In this document: positions 46,731 through 59,314 of the stretch, one piece after another
Layout: every line of letters starts with the position of its first letter
Numbering within the stretch: position 1 is the first letter of the stretch
Assembly (NCBI GenBank): GCA_047967505.1
Contig: CM106541.1
Reading direction: 5' to 3' (one strand)
Origin: Dipteris shenzhenensis
Taxonomy: Eukaryota > Polypodiophyta > Polypodiopsida > Gleicheniales
DNA length: 64,000 bases
Translations under genes and position numbers: made by a program
The notes under the pieces: generated by a model
The model's input: the letters and a program-made list of their open reading frames with translations, nothing else
What the model was told of the DNA's origin: nothing
Database searches by the model: none

Positions 46731-49700
46731 CATTTCTCCATGGGCACAAAACTTTGTACACGCCTCAACCTAGGTCTTATTGACATGCATACAAAGTGGT
46801 GCACCCATCTCATAAGTACTTGTTCGGATAACACACCTCCAAACGTATTTTATGACGATTGTGCATAACACTAGCAACAAAATGGTGTATCATGTGAGAC
46901 CGACTATGCAAAGCATATCCAATGGACACAAGACTTTACACGTTCCTCAACCTAGGCAGTATTGACTTGTGTGCAAAGTGGCATCCCCATCCGATAAGTA
47001 CTTAATTGAAAAATACACCTACGATCATGTTTTTTGACGATTGTGCACACTAAGGCAACAACGGTGTTTTATGCTTGATCAACAATGCAAAGCATATCCG
47101 ATGTACACAATACTTTGCACACACCTTCAACTAGGTAGAATCGACTTACATGCAAAGTGGAACGCCCATCCCATAAGTGCTTGATCGGATAACATACCTA
47201 GCAGCGTGTTTTCTGACGGATGTGCATGACACTAGAGTAAAAATAGTATTTAATGCTCGATCGACCATGCAAAGGATATCCGATGGGCACAAAACTTTTC
47301 GTACGCCTCAACCTATGTGGTATTGAAATGTTCTCAATGAGGCACACCCATCCGATAAGTACTTGGTCAGATAACACACCTAATGGCGTGTTTTCTTGCG
47401 GATGTGCATATCATTAGGGAAAAAATGGTGTGTATAATGCGTGATCGACCATGCAAATCATATCCGATGATGACAATACTTTGCACGCACCTCAACGTAG
47501 TTAAAATGGACTTGCGTGCAAAGTGGAGCCCCCATCTGATAAGTACTTATTTGAATAACACACCTATGGCCGTGTTTTTATATGGTTGTGCATGACACTA
47601 AGGCAGAAACGGTGTGTTATGCTTGATCGACAATGCAAAGAATATTCGATGGGCACGATACTTTGCACACACCTTCAACTAGGTGGAATTGACTTACATG
47701 CAAAGTGGCATTCCCATCGCATAAGTTCTTGATCGGATAACACACCTAGCAGTGTGTTTTTTTACGGATGTGCATGGCACTAAGGCAAAAATGGTATTTA
47801 ATGCTCGATCGACCATGCAAAGCATATCCGATGGGCATAATACTTTTGATATACCTCAACCTAGGTGGTATTAAAATGTTGTCAAAGAGGCACACCCATC
47901 CGATAAGTACTTGGTCAGATAACATACCTAAGGGCGTATTTTTTTGCGGATGTGCATACCACTAGGGAAAAAACGGTGTATAATGCGTGATAGACCATGC
48001 AAATCATATCCAATGGTGACAAGACTTTGCACACAACTCAAACTAGTTGAAACAGACTTGCGTGCAAACTGGAGCCCCCATCCGATAAGTACTAGTTTGA
48101 ATAACACACCTAGGACCGTGTTTTTTCATGGTTGTGCATGACACCAAGGCAAAAACAGTGTTTTATGCTTGATCGACAATGCAAAGCATACCCGATGGGC
48201 ACAATAATTTGCACACACCTTCAACTAGGTGGACTCCACTTACATGCAAAGTGGCACGCCCATCCCATAAGTGCTTGATCGGATAACATACCTAGCAGCG
48301 TGTTTTTTGACGGATGTGCATGACACTAGAGCAAAAATAGTATTTAATGCTCGATCGACCATGCAAAGGATATCCGATGGGCACAAAACTTTTCGTACGC
48401 CTCAACCTAGCTGGTATTGAAATTTTCTCAATCAGGCACACCCATCCGATAAGTACTTGGTCAGATAACACACATAATGGCGTGTTTTTTTACAGATGTG
48501 CATATCATTAGGGAAAAAATAGTGTATAATGCATGATTAACCATGCAAATCATATCTGATGGTCACAATACTTTGTACGCACCTCAACGTAGTTAAAACA
48601 GACTTGCGTGCAAAGTGGAGCCCCCATCTGATAAGTACTTATTTGAATAACACACCTATGGCCGTGTTTTTATATGGTTGTGCATGACACTAAGGCAAAA
48701 ACGGTGTGTTATGCTTGATGGACAATGAAAAGCATATCTGACGGGCACAATACTTTGCACACACCTTTAACTAGGTGGAATTGACTTACATGCAAAGTGG
48801 CACACCCATCGCATAAGTGCTTGATCAGATAACACACCTAGCAGCGTGTTTTTTTACGGATGTGCATGGCACTAAGGCAAAAATGGTATTTAATGCTCGA
48901 TTGACCATGCAAAGCATATCCGATGGGAACGATACTTTCCACACACCTTTAAATAGTTCAAATTGACTTACATGCAAAGTGGCACGCCCATCCCATAAGT
49001 GCTTGATTGGATAACATACCTAGCAGCGTGTTTTTTGACGGATGTGCATGACACTAGAGCAAAAATAGTATTTAATGCTCGATCGACCATGCAAAGCATA
49101 TCCGATGGGCATAATACTTTGCGCACACCTTCAACTAGGTGGAATTGATTTACATGAAAAGTGGCACGCCCATCGCATAAGTACTCGATCAGATAACACA
49201 CGTAGCAGTGTGTTTCTTTACGGATGTGCATGGCACTAAGGCAAAAATGGTATTTAATGCTCGATCGACCATGCAAAGCATATCGGATGGGCACGATACT
49301 TTGCACACACCTTCAACTAGGTGGAATTGACTTACATGCAAAGTGGCATTCCCATCGCATAAGTGCTTGATCGGATAACACACCTAGCAGTGTGTTTTTT
49401 TACGAATGTGCATGGCACTAAGGCAAAAATGGTATTTAATGCTCGATCGACCATGCAAAGCATATCCGATGGGCATAATACTTTTGATATACCTCAACCT
49501 AGGTGGTATTAAAATGTTGTCAAAGAGGCACACCCATCCGATAAGTACTTGGTCAGATAACATACCTAAGGGCGTGTTTTTTTGCGGATGTGCATACCAC
49601 TAGGGAAAAAACGGTGTATAATGCGTGATAGACCATGCAAATCATATCCGATGGTGACAATAATTTGCACACACCTCAAACTAGTTGAAACGGACTTGCA

Positions 49701-52700
49701 TGAAAACGAAAGCCCCCATCCGATAAGTAGTAGTTTGAATAACACACCTAGGACCGTGTTTTTTCATGGTTGTGCATGACACCAAGGCAAAAACGGTGTT
49801 TTATGCTTGATTGACAATGCAAAGCATATCCGATGGGCACAATACTTTGCACACATCTTCAAATAGGTGGAATCAACTTACGTGCAAAGTGGCACGCCCA
49901 TCCCATAAGTGCTTGATCAGATAACATACCTAGCAGCGTGTTTTTTGATGGATGTGCATGACACTAGAGCAAAAATAGTATTTAGTGCTCGATCAACCAT
50001 GCAAAGGATATCCGATGGGCACAAAACTTTTTGTATGCCTCAACCTAGGTGGTATTGAAATGTTCTCAATGAGGCACACCCATCCAATAAGTACTTGGTC
50101 AGATAACACACCTAATGGCGTGTTTTTTTGCGGATGTGCATATCATTAGGGAAAAAATGGTATATAATGCGTGATCGACCATGCAAATCATATCCGATGG
50201 TGACAATACTTTGCACGCACCTCAATGTAGTTTAAACGGACTTGCATGAAAAGTGGATCCCCCATCTGATAAGTACTGATTTGAATACACACCTATGGCC
50301 ATGTTTTTATATGGTTGTGCATGACACTAAGGCAAAAACGGTGTGTTATGCTTGATCAACAATGCAAAGCATATCTGACGGGCACAATACTTTGCACACA
50401 CCTTTAACTAGGTGGAATTGACTTACATGCAAAGTGGCACGCCCATCGCATAAGTGCTTGATCAGATAACACACCTAGCAGTGTGTTTTTTTACGGATGT
50501 GCATGGCACTAGGGCAAAAATGGTATTTAATGCTCGATCGACCATGCAAAGCATATCCGATGGGAACGATACTTTCCACACACCTTTACCTAGTTGAAAT
50601 TGACTTACATGCAAAGTGGCACGCCCATCCCATAAGTGCTTGATTGGATAACATACCTAGCAGCGTGTTTTTTGACGGATGTGCATGACACTAGAGCAAA
50701 AATAGTATTTAATGCTCGATCGACCATGCAAAGCATATCCGATGGGCATAATACTTTGCACACACCTTCAACTAGGTGGAATTGATTTACATGCAAAGTG
50801 GCACGCCCATCACATAAGTACTCGATTAGATAACACACGTAGCAGTGTGTTTTTTTACGGATGTGCATGGCACTAAGGCAAAAATGGTATTTAATGCTCG
50901 ATCGACCATGCAAAGGATATCGGATGGGCACGATACTTTGCACACACCTTCAACTAGGTGGAATTGACTTACATGCAAAGTGGCATTCCCATCGCATAAG
51001 TGCTTGATCGGATAACACACCTAGCAGTGTGTTTTTTTACGGATGTGCATGGCACTAAGGCAAAAATGGTATTTAATGCTCGATCGACCATGCAAAGCAT
51101 ATCCGCCAGATGGGCATAATACTTCTCCTATACCTCAAACTAGGTGGTATTAAAATTTTGTCAAAGAGGCACACCCATCCGCTACTTGTACTTGGTCAGA
51201 TAACATACCTAAGGGCGTGTTTTTTTGCGGATGTGCATACCACTAGGGAAAAAACGGTGTATAATGCATGATAGACCATGCAAATCATAGCCGATGGTGA
51301 CAATACTTTGTACACACCTCAACCTAGTTGAAACGGACTTGCGTGCAAACTGTTACTTCCATCCGATAAGTACTAGTTTGAATAACACACCTAGGACCGT
51401 GTTATTTCATGGTTGTGCATGACACCAAGGCAAAAAGAGTGTTTTATGCTTGATCGACAATGCAAAGCATATCCGATGGGTAGAATACTTTGCACACACC
51501 TTCAACTAGGTGGAATCGACTTACATGCAAAGTGGCATGCCCATCCCATAAGTGCTTGATCGGATAACATACCTAGCAGCGTGTTTTTTGACAGATGTGC
51601 ATGACACTAGAGCAAAAAGTTATAGTATTTAATGCTCGATCGACCATGCAAAGGATATCCAATGGACACAAAATTTTTCGTACGCCTCAACCTAGGTGGT
51701 ATTGAAATGTTCTCAATGAGGCACACCCATCCGATAAGTACTTGGTCAGATAACACACCTAATGGCGTGTTTTTTTGCGGATGTGCATATCATTAGGGAA
51801 AAAATGGTGTATAATGCGTGATCGACCATGCAAATCATATCCGATGGTGACAATACTTTGCATGCACCTCAACGTAGTTAAAATGGACTTGCGTGCAAAG
51901 TGGAGCCCCCATCTGATAAGTACTTATGTGAATAACACACCTATGGCCGTGTTTTTATATGATTGTGCATGACACTAAGGCAAAAACGGTGTGTTATGCT
52001 TGATCGACAATGCAAAGCATATAAAATGGGCAAAATACTTTGCACACACCTTCAACTATGTGGAATTGACTTACATGCAAAGTGGCATGTCCATCGCATA
52101 AGTGCTTGATCAGATAACACACCTAGCAGCGTGTTCGACAATGCGTGTATAATGCGTGTTCGACAATGCAAATCATATCTGATGGTGACAATACTTTGCA
52201 TGCACCTCAACGTAGTTAAAATAGACTTGCGTGCAAAGTGTAGCCCCCATCTGATAAGTACTTATTTGAATAACACACCTATGGCCGTGTTTTTATATGG
52301 TTGTGCATGACACTAAGGCAAAAACGGTGTGTTATGCTTGATCGACAATGCAAAGCATATCCGATGGGCACGATACTTTGCACACACCTTCAACTAGGTG
52401 GAATTGACTTACATGCAAAGTGGCATTCCCATCGCATAAGTGCTTGATCGGATAACACACCTAGCAGTGTGGAGATTTACGGATGTGCATGGCACTAAGG
52501 CAAAAATGGTATTTAATGCTCGATCGACCATGCAAAGTATATCCGATGGGCATAATACTTTTCCTATACCTCAACCTAGGTGGTATTAAAATGTTGTCAA
52601 AGAGGCACACCCATCCGATAAGTACTTGGTCAGATAACATACCTAAGGGCGTGTTTTTTTGCGGATGTGCATACCGCTAGGGAAAAAAGGGTGTATAATG

Positions 52701-55700
52701 CGTGATAGACCATGCAAATCATATCCGATGGTGACAATAATTTGCACACACCTCAAACTAGTTGAAACGGACTTGCGTACAAACTGGAGCCCCCATCCGA
52801 TAAGTACTAGTTTGAATAACACACCTAGGACAGTGTTTTTTCATGGTTGTGCATGACACCAAGGCAAAAACGGTGTTTTATGCTTGATCGACAATGCAAA
52901 GCATATCCGATGGGCACAATACTTTGCATACACCTTCAACTAGGTGGACTTGACTTACATGCAAAGTGGCACGCCCATCCCATAAGTGCTTGATTGGATA
53001 ACATACCTAGCAGCCTGTTTTTTGACGGATGTGCATGACACTAGAGCAAAAATAGTATTTAATGCTCGATCGACCATGCAAAGGATATCCGATGGGCACA
53101 AAACTTTTCGTACACCTCAACCTAGGTGGTATTGAAATTTTCTCAATGAGGCACACCCATCCGATAAGTACTTGGTCAGATAACACACCTAATGGCGTGT
53201 TTTTTTGCGGATGTGCATATCATTAGGGAAAAAATGGTGTATAATGCGTGATCGACCATGCAAATCATATCCGATGGTGACAATACTTTGCACGCACCTC
53301 AATGTAGTTAAATCAGACTTGCATGCAAAGTGGAGCCCCCATCTGATAAGTACTTATTTGAATAACACACCTATGGCCGTGTTTTTATATGGTTGTGCAT
53401 GACACTAAGGCAAAAAGGGTGTGTTATGCTTGATCGACAATGCAAAGCATATCCGATGGGCACAATACTTTGCACACACCTTTAACTAGGTGGAATTGAC
53501 TTACATGCAAAGTGGAACGCCCATCGCATAAATGCTTGATCAGATAACACACCTAGCAGCGTGTTTTTTTACGGATGTGCATGGCACTAAGGCAAAAATG
53601 GTATTTAATGCTCGATCGACCATGCAAAGCATATCCGATGGGCACGATACTTTGCACACACCTTTAACTAGGTGAAATTGACTTACATGCAAAGTGGCAC
53701 ACCCATCCCATAAGTGCTTGATTGGATAACATACCTAGCAGCGTGTTTTTTGACGGATGTGCATGACACTAGAGCAAAAATAGTATTTAATGCTCGATCG
53801 ACCACGCAAAGCATATCCGATGGGCAAAATACTTTGCAAAAACCTTCAACTAGGTGGAATTGACTTACATGCAAAGTGGCACACCCATCGAATAAGTGGA
53901 TCAGATAACACACGTAGCAGTGTGTTTTTTTACAAATGTGCATGGCATTAAGGCAAAAATGGTATTTAATGCTCGATCGACCATGCAAAGCATATCCGAT
54001 GGGCACAATACTTTGCACACACCTTCAACTAGGTGGAATTGACTTACATGAAAACTGGCATTCCCATCGCATAATTGCTTGATCGGATAACACACCTAGC
54101 AGCTTGTTTTTTTACGGATGTGCATGGCACTAAGGCAAAAATGGTATTTAATGCTCGATCGACCATGCAAAGCATATCCGATGGGCACGATACTTTTCCT
54201 ATACCTCAACCTAGGTGGTATTGAAATGTTTTCAAAGAGGCACACCCATCCGATAAGTACTTGGTCAGATAATATACCTAAGGGCATGTTTTTTTGCGGA
54301 TGTGCATACCACTAGGGAAAAAACGGTGTATAATGTGTGATCGACCATGCAAATGAAATCCGATGGTGACAATACTTTGCACACACCTCAAACTAGTTGA
54401 AATGGACTTGCGTGCAAACTGGAGCCTCCATCCACTAAGTACTAGTTTGAATAACACATCTAGGACTGTGTTTTTTCACAAATGTGCATGACACTAAGAC
54501 AAAAACGTTGTTTTATGCTTGATCGACAATGCAAAGCATATCCGATGGGCACAATACTTTGCACACACCTTCAACTAGGTGGAATCAACTTACATGCAAA
54601 GTGGCACGCCCATCCCATAAGTGCTTGATTGGATAACATACCTAGCAGCATGTTTTTTGACGGATGTGCATGACACTAGAGTAAAAATAGTATTTAATGC
54701 TCGATCGACCATGCAAAGAATATCCGATGGGCACAAAACTTTTCGTACGCCTTAGCCTAGGTAGTATTGAAATGTTCTCAATGAGGTACACCCATCCGAT
54801 AAGTACTTGGTCAGATAACACACCTAATGGCGTGTTTTTTTGCGGATGTGCATATCATTAGGGAAAAAATGGTGTATAATGCGTGATCGACCATGCAAAT
54901 CATATCTGATGGTGACAATACTTTGCACGCACCTCAACGTAGTTAAAATGGACTTGCGTGCAAAGTGAAGCTCCCATCCGATAAGTACTAGTTTGAATAA
55001 CACACCTAGGACCGTGTTTTTTCATGGTTGTGCATGACACCAAGGCAAAAACGGTGTTTTATGATTGATCGACAATGCAAAGCATATCCGATGGGCACAA
55101 TACTTTGCACACACCTTCAACTAGGTGGAATCAACTTAGATGCAAAGTGGCACGCCCATCCCATAAGTGCTTGATCGGATAACATACCTAGCAGCGTGTT
55201 TTTTGACGGATGTGCATGACACTAGAGCAAAAATAGTATTTAATGCTCGATCGACCATGCAAAGCATATCCGATGGGCACAAAACTTTTCGTACGCCTCA
55301 ACCTAGGTGGTATTGAAATGTTCACAATGAGGCACACCCATCCGATAAGTACTTGGTCAGATAACACACCTAGCAGCGTGTTTGTTTACGGATGTGCATG
55401 GCACTAAGGCAAAAATGGTATTTAATGCTCGACCGCCCATGCAAAGCATATCCGATGGGCACGATACTTTTCACACACCTTCAACTAGGTGGAATACACT
55501 TACATGCAAAGCATCACGCCCATCCCATAAGTGCTTGATTGGATAACATACCTAGCAGCGTGTTTTTTGACTGATGTGCATGACACTAGAGCAAAAATAG
55601 TATTTAATGCTCGATCGACCATGCAAATGATATCCGATGGACACAAAACTTTTTGTACGCCTTAACCTAGGTGGTATTGAAATGTTCTTAATGAGGCACA

Positions 55701-56960
55701 CCCATCCGATAAGTACTTGGTCAGATAATACACCTAATGGCATATTTTTTTGCGGATGTGCATATCATTAGGGAAAAAATGGTGTGTATAATGTGTGATC
55801 ACAACCATGCAAATCATATCCGATGGTGACAATACTTTGCACGCACCTCAACCTAGTTGAAACGGACTTGTGTGCAAACTAGAACCTTCATCCGAGAAGT
55901 ACTAGTTTGAATAACACACCTATGGCCGTGTTTTTATATGGTTGTGCATGACACTAAGGCAAAAACGGTGTGTTATGCTTGATCGACAATGCAAAGCATA
56001 TCCGATGGGCACAATACTTTGCACACACCTTTAACTAGGTGGAATTGACTTACATGCAAAGTGGCACGCCCATCGCATAAGTGCTTGATTAGATAACACA
56101 CCTAGCAGCGTGTTTTTTAACGGATGTGCATGGCACTAAGGCAAAAATGGTATTTAATGCTCGATCAACCATGGAAAGCATATCCGATGGGCACGATACT
56201 TTGCACACAGCTTGAACCACGTGGAATTGACTTACATGCAAAGTGGCATTCCCATCGCATAAGTACTTGATCGGATAACACACCTAGCAGCGTGTTTTTT
56301 TTGGGATGTGCATGACACGAGCAAAAATAGTATTTAATGCTCGATGGACCATGCAAAGCATATCCGATGGGCACAAAACTTTTTGTACACCTCAACCTAG
56401 GTGGTATTGAAATGTTCTCAAAGAGGCACACCCATCCGATAAGTACTTGGTCAGATAACACACCTAAGGGCGTGTTTTTTTGCGGATGTGCGTATCACTA
56501 GGGAAAAAATGGTATATAATGCGTGATTGACCATGCAAAGCACATCTGATGGTGACAATACTTTGCATGCATCTCAACCTAGTTGAAAAGAACTTGCGTG
56601 AAAAGTGTAGCCCCCATCCAATAAGTACTTGTTTGATTAACACACTTAGGACCGTGTTTTTTCATGGTTGTGCATGACACTAAGGCAAAAACGGTGTTTT
56701 ATGCTTGATCAACAATGCAAAGCATATCTGATGGGCACAATACTTTGCACACACCTTCAACTAGGTGGAATTGACCTACATGCAAAGTGGCACATGCATC
56801 CCATTAGTGCTTGATTGGATAACATACCTAGTAGGCTCATGTTTTTTAACGGATGTGCATGACACTAGAGCAAAAGTAGTATTTAATGCTCGATTGACCA
56901 TGCAAAGGATAATTTGGCATGTCCATCTGATGAGTACTTGATCGGATAACTTCTCCCACC
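46731..56960 (+). repeat. 182-bp tandem satellite with nine-monomer higher-order repeat
   Basis: About 56 monomers. The word TGTGCAT recurs at 47769, 47951, 48133, 48315, 48497, 48679, 48861, 49043, 49225 and 49407, so the monomer is 182 bp. Variants can be told apart just after TGTGCAT (GGCACTAAGG, ACCACTAGGG, GACACCAAGG, GACACTAGAG, ATCATTAGGG and others). They recur in the fixed order A-B-C-F-G-H-D-E-I every nine monomers (1,638 bp): 47769, 49407, about 51043, then 52484 and 54119. Edge monomers (46.7-47.2 and 56.8-56.96 kb) are more diverged. Repeated 64-65-codon frames here are by-products. The length is nucleosome-sized, as in many centromeric satellites; centromere identity is not shown. 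Confidence 0.95.
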
Positions 56961-57091
56961 AATAAATTAAGTACTAATTAAAAATTATAATAAATGAGTA
57001 GATTATTAAAAAGAGACTAGTATTTATGTAATTGTTGCTACTGCAGCTTGCTTGCGAAGGACTCTCACAAAGGAGATGGCTATAGATTTTG

Positions 57092-57477
57092 TGTTGAGAT
57101 ATCGAGATCCACTCGCGATATGCCAGGGTGACCGTTATGTATTTATGTCACCGACTTGTTAGCTAGAGATGCGGTTGGTACACCGCCCACAAATGATAGC
57201 TGGATGCGGTTGGTACACCGCCCACAAATAATAGCTGGATGACAGCTATCCTTATCTACTCTAGTTTGTGGCTCAGTTAGTAAGCCACCTTAGTTAGTTG
57301 AGTTTGGTTTGAGACCCACATATAGGGTTCTTCTATTTCTTTGTACTTGAGTTCTTTTGGCTTTTACAACAAGAAGAGGAAACTATTTTCAGCCTCCACG
57401 TTTTGTGTGTATTCCCCCATTGTGCTTGTGAGAAAGCCTCAAGTGAGACTCCTTCCCTCTCTCCCACTATCTTCACA
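57092..57477 (+). repeat. 5' LTR of Copia 2
   Basis: 386 bp, from TGTTGAGATATCG to ATCTTCACA. Compared with the LTR at 11156-11508 it has an internal tandem duplication of about 35 bp (GCGGTTGGTACACCGCCCAC...) near 57171-57240. Confidence 0.92.
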
Positions 57478-57490
57478 TGGTATCAGAGCC
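57478..57490 (+). promoter_or_regulatory. Primer binding site (initiator Met-tRNA type)
   Basis: TGGTATCAGAGCC directly follows the LTR. It is the complement of the plant initiator methionine tRNA 3' end, standard for plant Copia elements. Copy 1 has unrelated sequence after its 3' LTR, as expected. Confidence 0.92.
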
Positions 57491-58021
57491 TTGTTCGTGG
57501 TAAGGAGCTCAAGAAAGCAAACCAAGTTCGTGGTGTCCTGGTAAGAGGACCAGTGTTGCTTTCCTTTTTCGAGTTTGGGAGCAAATCTTTGCAGGTAGCA
57601 CAGCCGGAAGTGCAAGAGTGCACTGTCTCAGATTGAGACGCCCTTCGCGGTGTGGCGAGAGGGCATTATATGCTGCGGGTGAGGCAAAGCCCTTGGTGAC
57701 TTTATTTTTCTGATTCGAGGTCATTTCGGGGCCCGTTTTGGAGGCAGAAGTTCTCCGCAGGCACTCAGAAAAAGGCCCTATTTTTTGCTGTGCGACCACT
57801 GTTCTGCAGGTCGGTGAAAAGTTACCGCAGAAATTGCATCGTATGCCTATGCGTAGAGACATTGGGAGTTGCAGATTCATGCTTGTTGCCTGTTGATGCA
57901 AAATCATCACTAGGAAGTGACTGTGTGGTGAAATACCACTTTCGTCAGTTTTGCAGATCTACCCGTGTGAGGCAAAAGCTGTGTTTTTTTGCAGTGATAG
58001 AATATTTTGCAGTGTTCTATA

Positions 58022-59314
58022 ATGGCATCTGATTCTCTTTCACAGATTGTGATCACTGAAAAGCTTGACAAGAACAACTTCCAGGCATGGAAGTTTAGAA
58101 TGACAAATTTCTTGATGGGAAAAGGCTATTGGGAGTTCATTACAGGAAATGAAGAAGAACCTGTTCTTCCTAATGTTCCCAATCAACAGGAAATGCAGGC
58201 ATTTAAAGGATGGCATGAGAGAGCCAGGAAAGTTATGTACTGGCTGTCTATCAGTATTTCGGACTCCATGATTGTGCATATTCAGGATGCAAGTACGCCA
58301 AAGGAGGCATGGGATACTTTGGCAAAAATGTACAGCACAAATACGCAAGCCAGGAAAATGCAGCTCAAGCAGGAGCTGCACAATGTGCAGAGAGAAAATA
58401 TGAGCATCAATGACTACCACATGAAGGTGAAGAAAATTGCGGATGCACTTGCTTCCATTGGGTCGCCAGTGGATGATGACGATTTAGTTTCTGTGACCTT
58501 GAATGGTCTAGGAAAGGATTATGCACAGTTCCGGACATCCATTGCCGTCCGTGAAAAATTTCCTGATTTTGAGGAGTTGATTGCTCTTCTTATTTCTGAA
58601 GAGCAGAGAAATGGTGGTGCATCTTCTTCAGCAGGAACTTCAAAAGAAACTGTCTTCTACTCAAATGCTGGCAGAGGTAGAGGCAGAGGTAGAGGAGGCC
58701 GATCTGCAGGCCGTGGTAGAAATCAGAATATGCAACAAACGCAAGAAAACCAGTCCTATGTAGGAGGACATGGTAACTCTAGAGGCAAGGGGAGCCAAAG
58801 AGGTCGTGGTGGATGGCAGAGAGGCCAAAATGCAAACAGCAATGTTGAATGCTACTATTGTGGCAAAATGGGTCATATGGCTAAGGACTGCTATAAAAAG
58901 CAGAATGACATTATGAATGGAAAATTGCAGCAAGGCAATTATGCATCTTCTAGTAGGCAGGGTGATGACAGAAATGAGCATCTATTTATGGTGCAGCATA
59001 TGACCAATTTTGTGACAACTGCAGAAGAACGAAATGATGTGTGGTATGTTGACTCAAGTGCATCAAACCACATGACAGGTCATGCAGAATGGATGCAAGA
59101 TGCAAGGAAAATGGAAAAACCAAGATTTGTGGAGACTGGTGATGATACTGCACATCCTATTGTGCAGATTGGCAAAATTCCTTTGTCTATGCAGGATGGG
59201 AAAAAGAAATACTTGTCTGATGTATTTCATGTCCCAAACATCACCAAGAACCTGGTTTCTGTTGGTCAGATGGTTGAGCAGGGCTTGCAGGTCAGATTTA
59301 ATCCTCATGGATGA
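58022..59314 (+). CDS. gag: Copia gag-protease
   Basis: I start at MASDSLSQIVITEKL (58022), the usual N-terminus for this family, rather than the in-frame ATG five codons upstream. The gag part has NNFQAWKFRMTNFLMGKGYW and KEAWDTLAKMYS (UBN2-type capsid). An Arg/Gly-rich stretch (GRGRGRGGRSAGRGR) and a CCHC zinc knuckle (CYYCGKMGHMAKDC) follow, then the aspartic protease with VWYVDSSASNHMTG, where D-S-S-A stands for the more common D-S-G-A. TGA 59312-59314 ends it inside the region after the protease. Downstream text in other frames shows that the native polyprotein continued. Confidence 0.9.
   Translation: MASDSLSQIVITEKLDKNNFQAWKFRMTNFLMGKGYWEFITGNEEEPVLPNVPNQQEMQAFKGWHERARKVMYWLSISISDSMIVHIQDASTPKEAWDTLAKMYSTNTQARKMQLKQELHNVQRENMSINDYHMKVKKIADALASIGSPVDDDDLVSVTLNGLGKDYAQFRTSIAVREKFPDFEELIALLISEEQRNGGASSSAGTSKETVFYSNAGRGRGRGRGGRSAGRGRNQNMQQTQENQSYVGGHGNSRGKGSQRGRGGWQRGQNANSNVECYYCGKMGHMAKDCYKKQNDIMNGKLQQGNYASSSRQGDDRNEHLFMVQHMTNFVTTAEERNDVWYVDSSASNHMTGHAEWMQDARKMEKPRFVETGDDTAHPIVQIGKIPLSMQDGKKKYLSDVFHVPNITKNLVSVGQMVEQGLQVRFNPHG

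Noticed and set aside
47383-56461. Repeated 64-112-codon frames (MCMALRQKWYLMLDRP..., MQSIVPIRYALHGRSS...)
   Set aside because: They are the satellite monomers read in an open frame. They recur exactly with the 182-bp and 1,638-bp periods and include monomer joints.
46731-56960. CRISPR-like array because of regular repeats
   Set aside because: The monomers are contiguous without unique spacers, and the window is eukaryotic.
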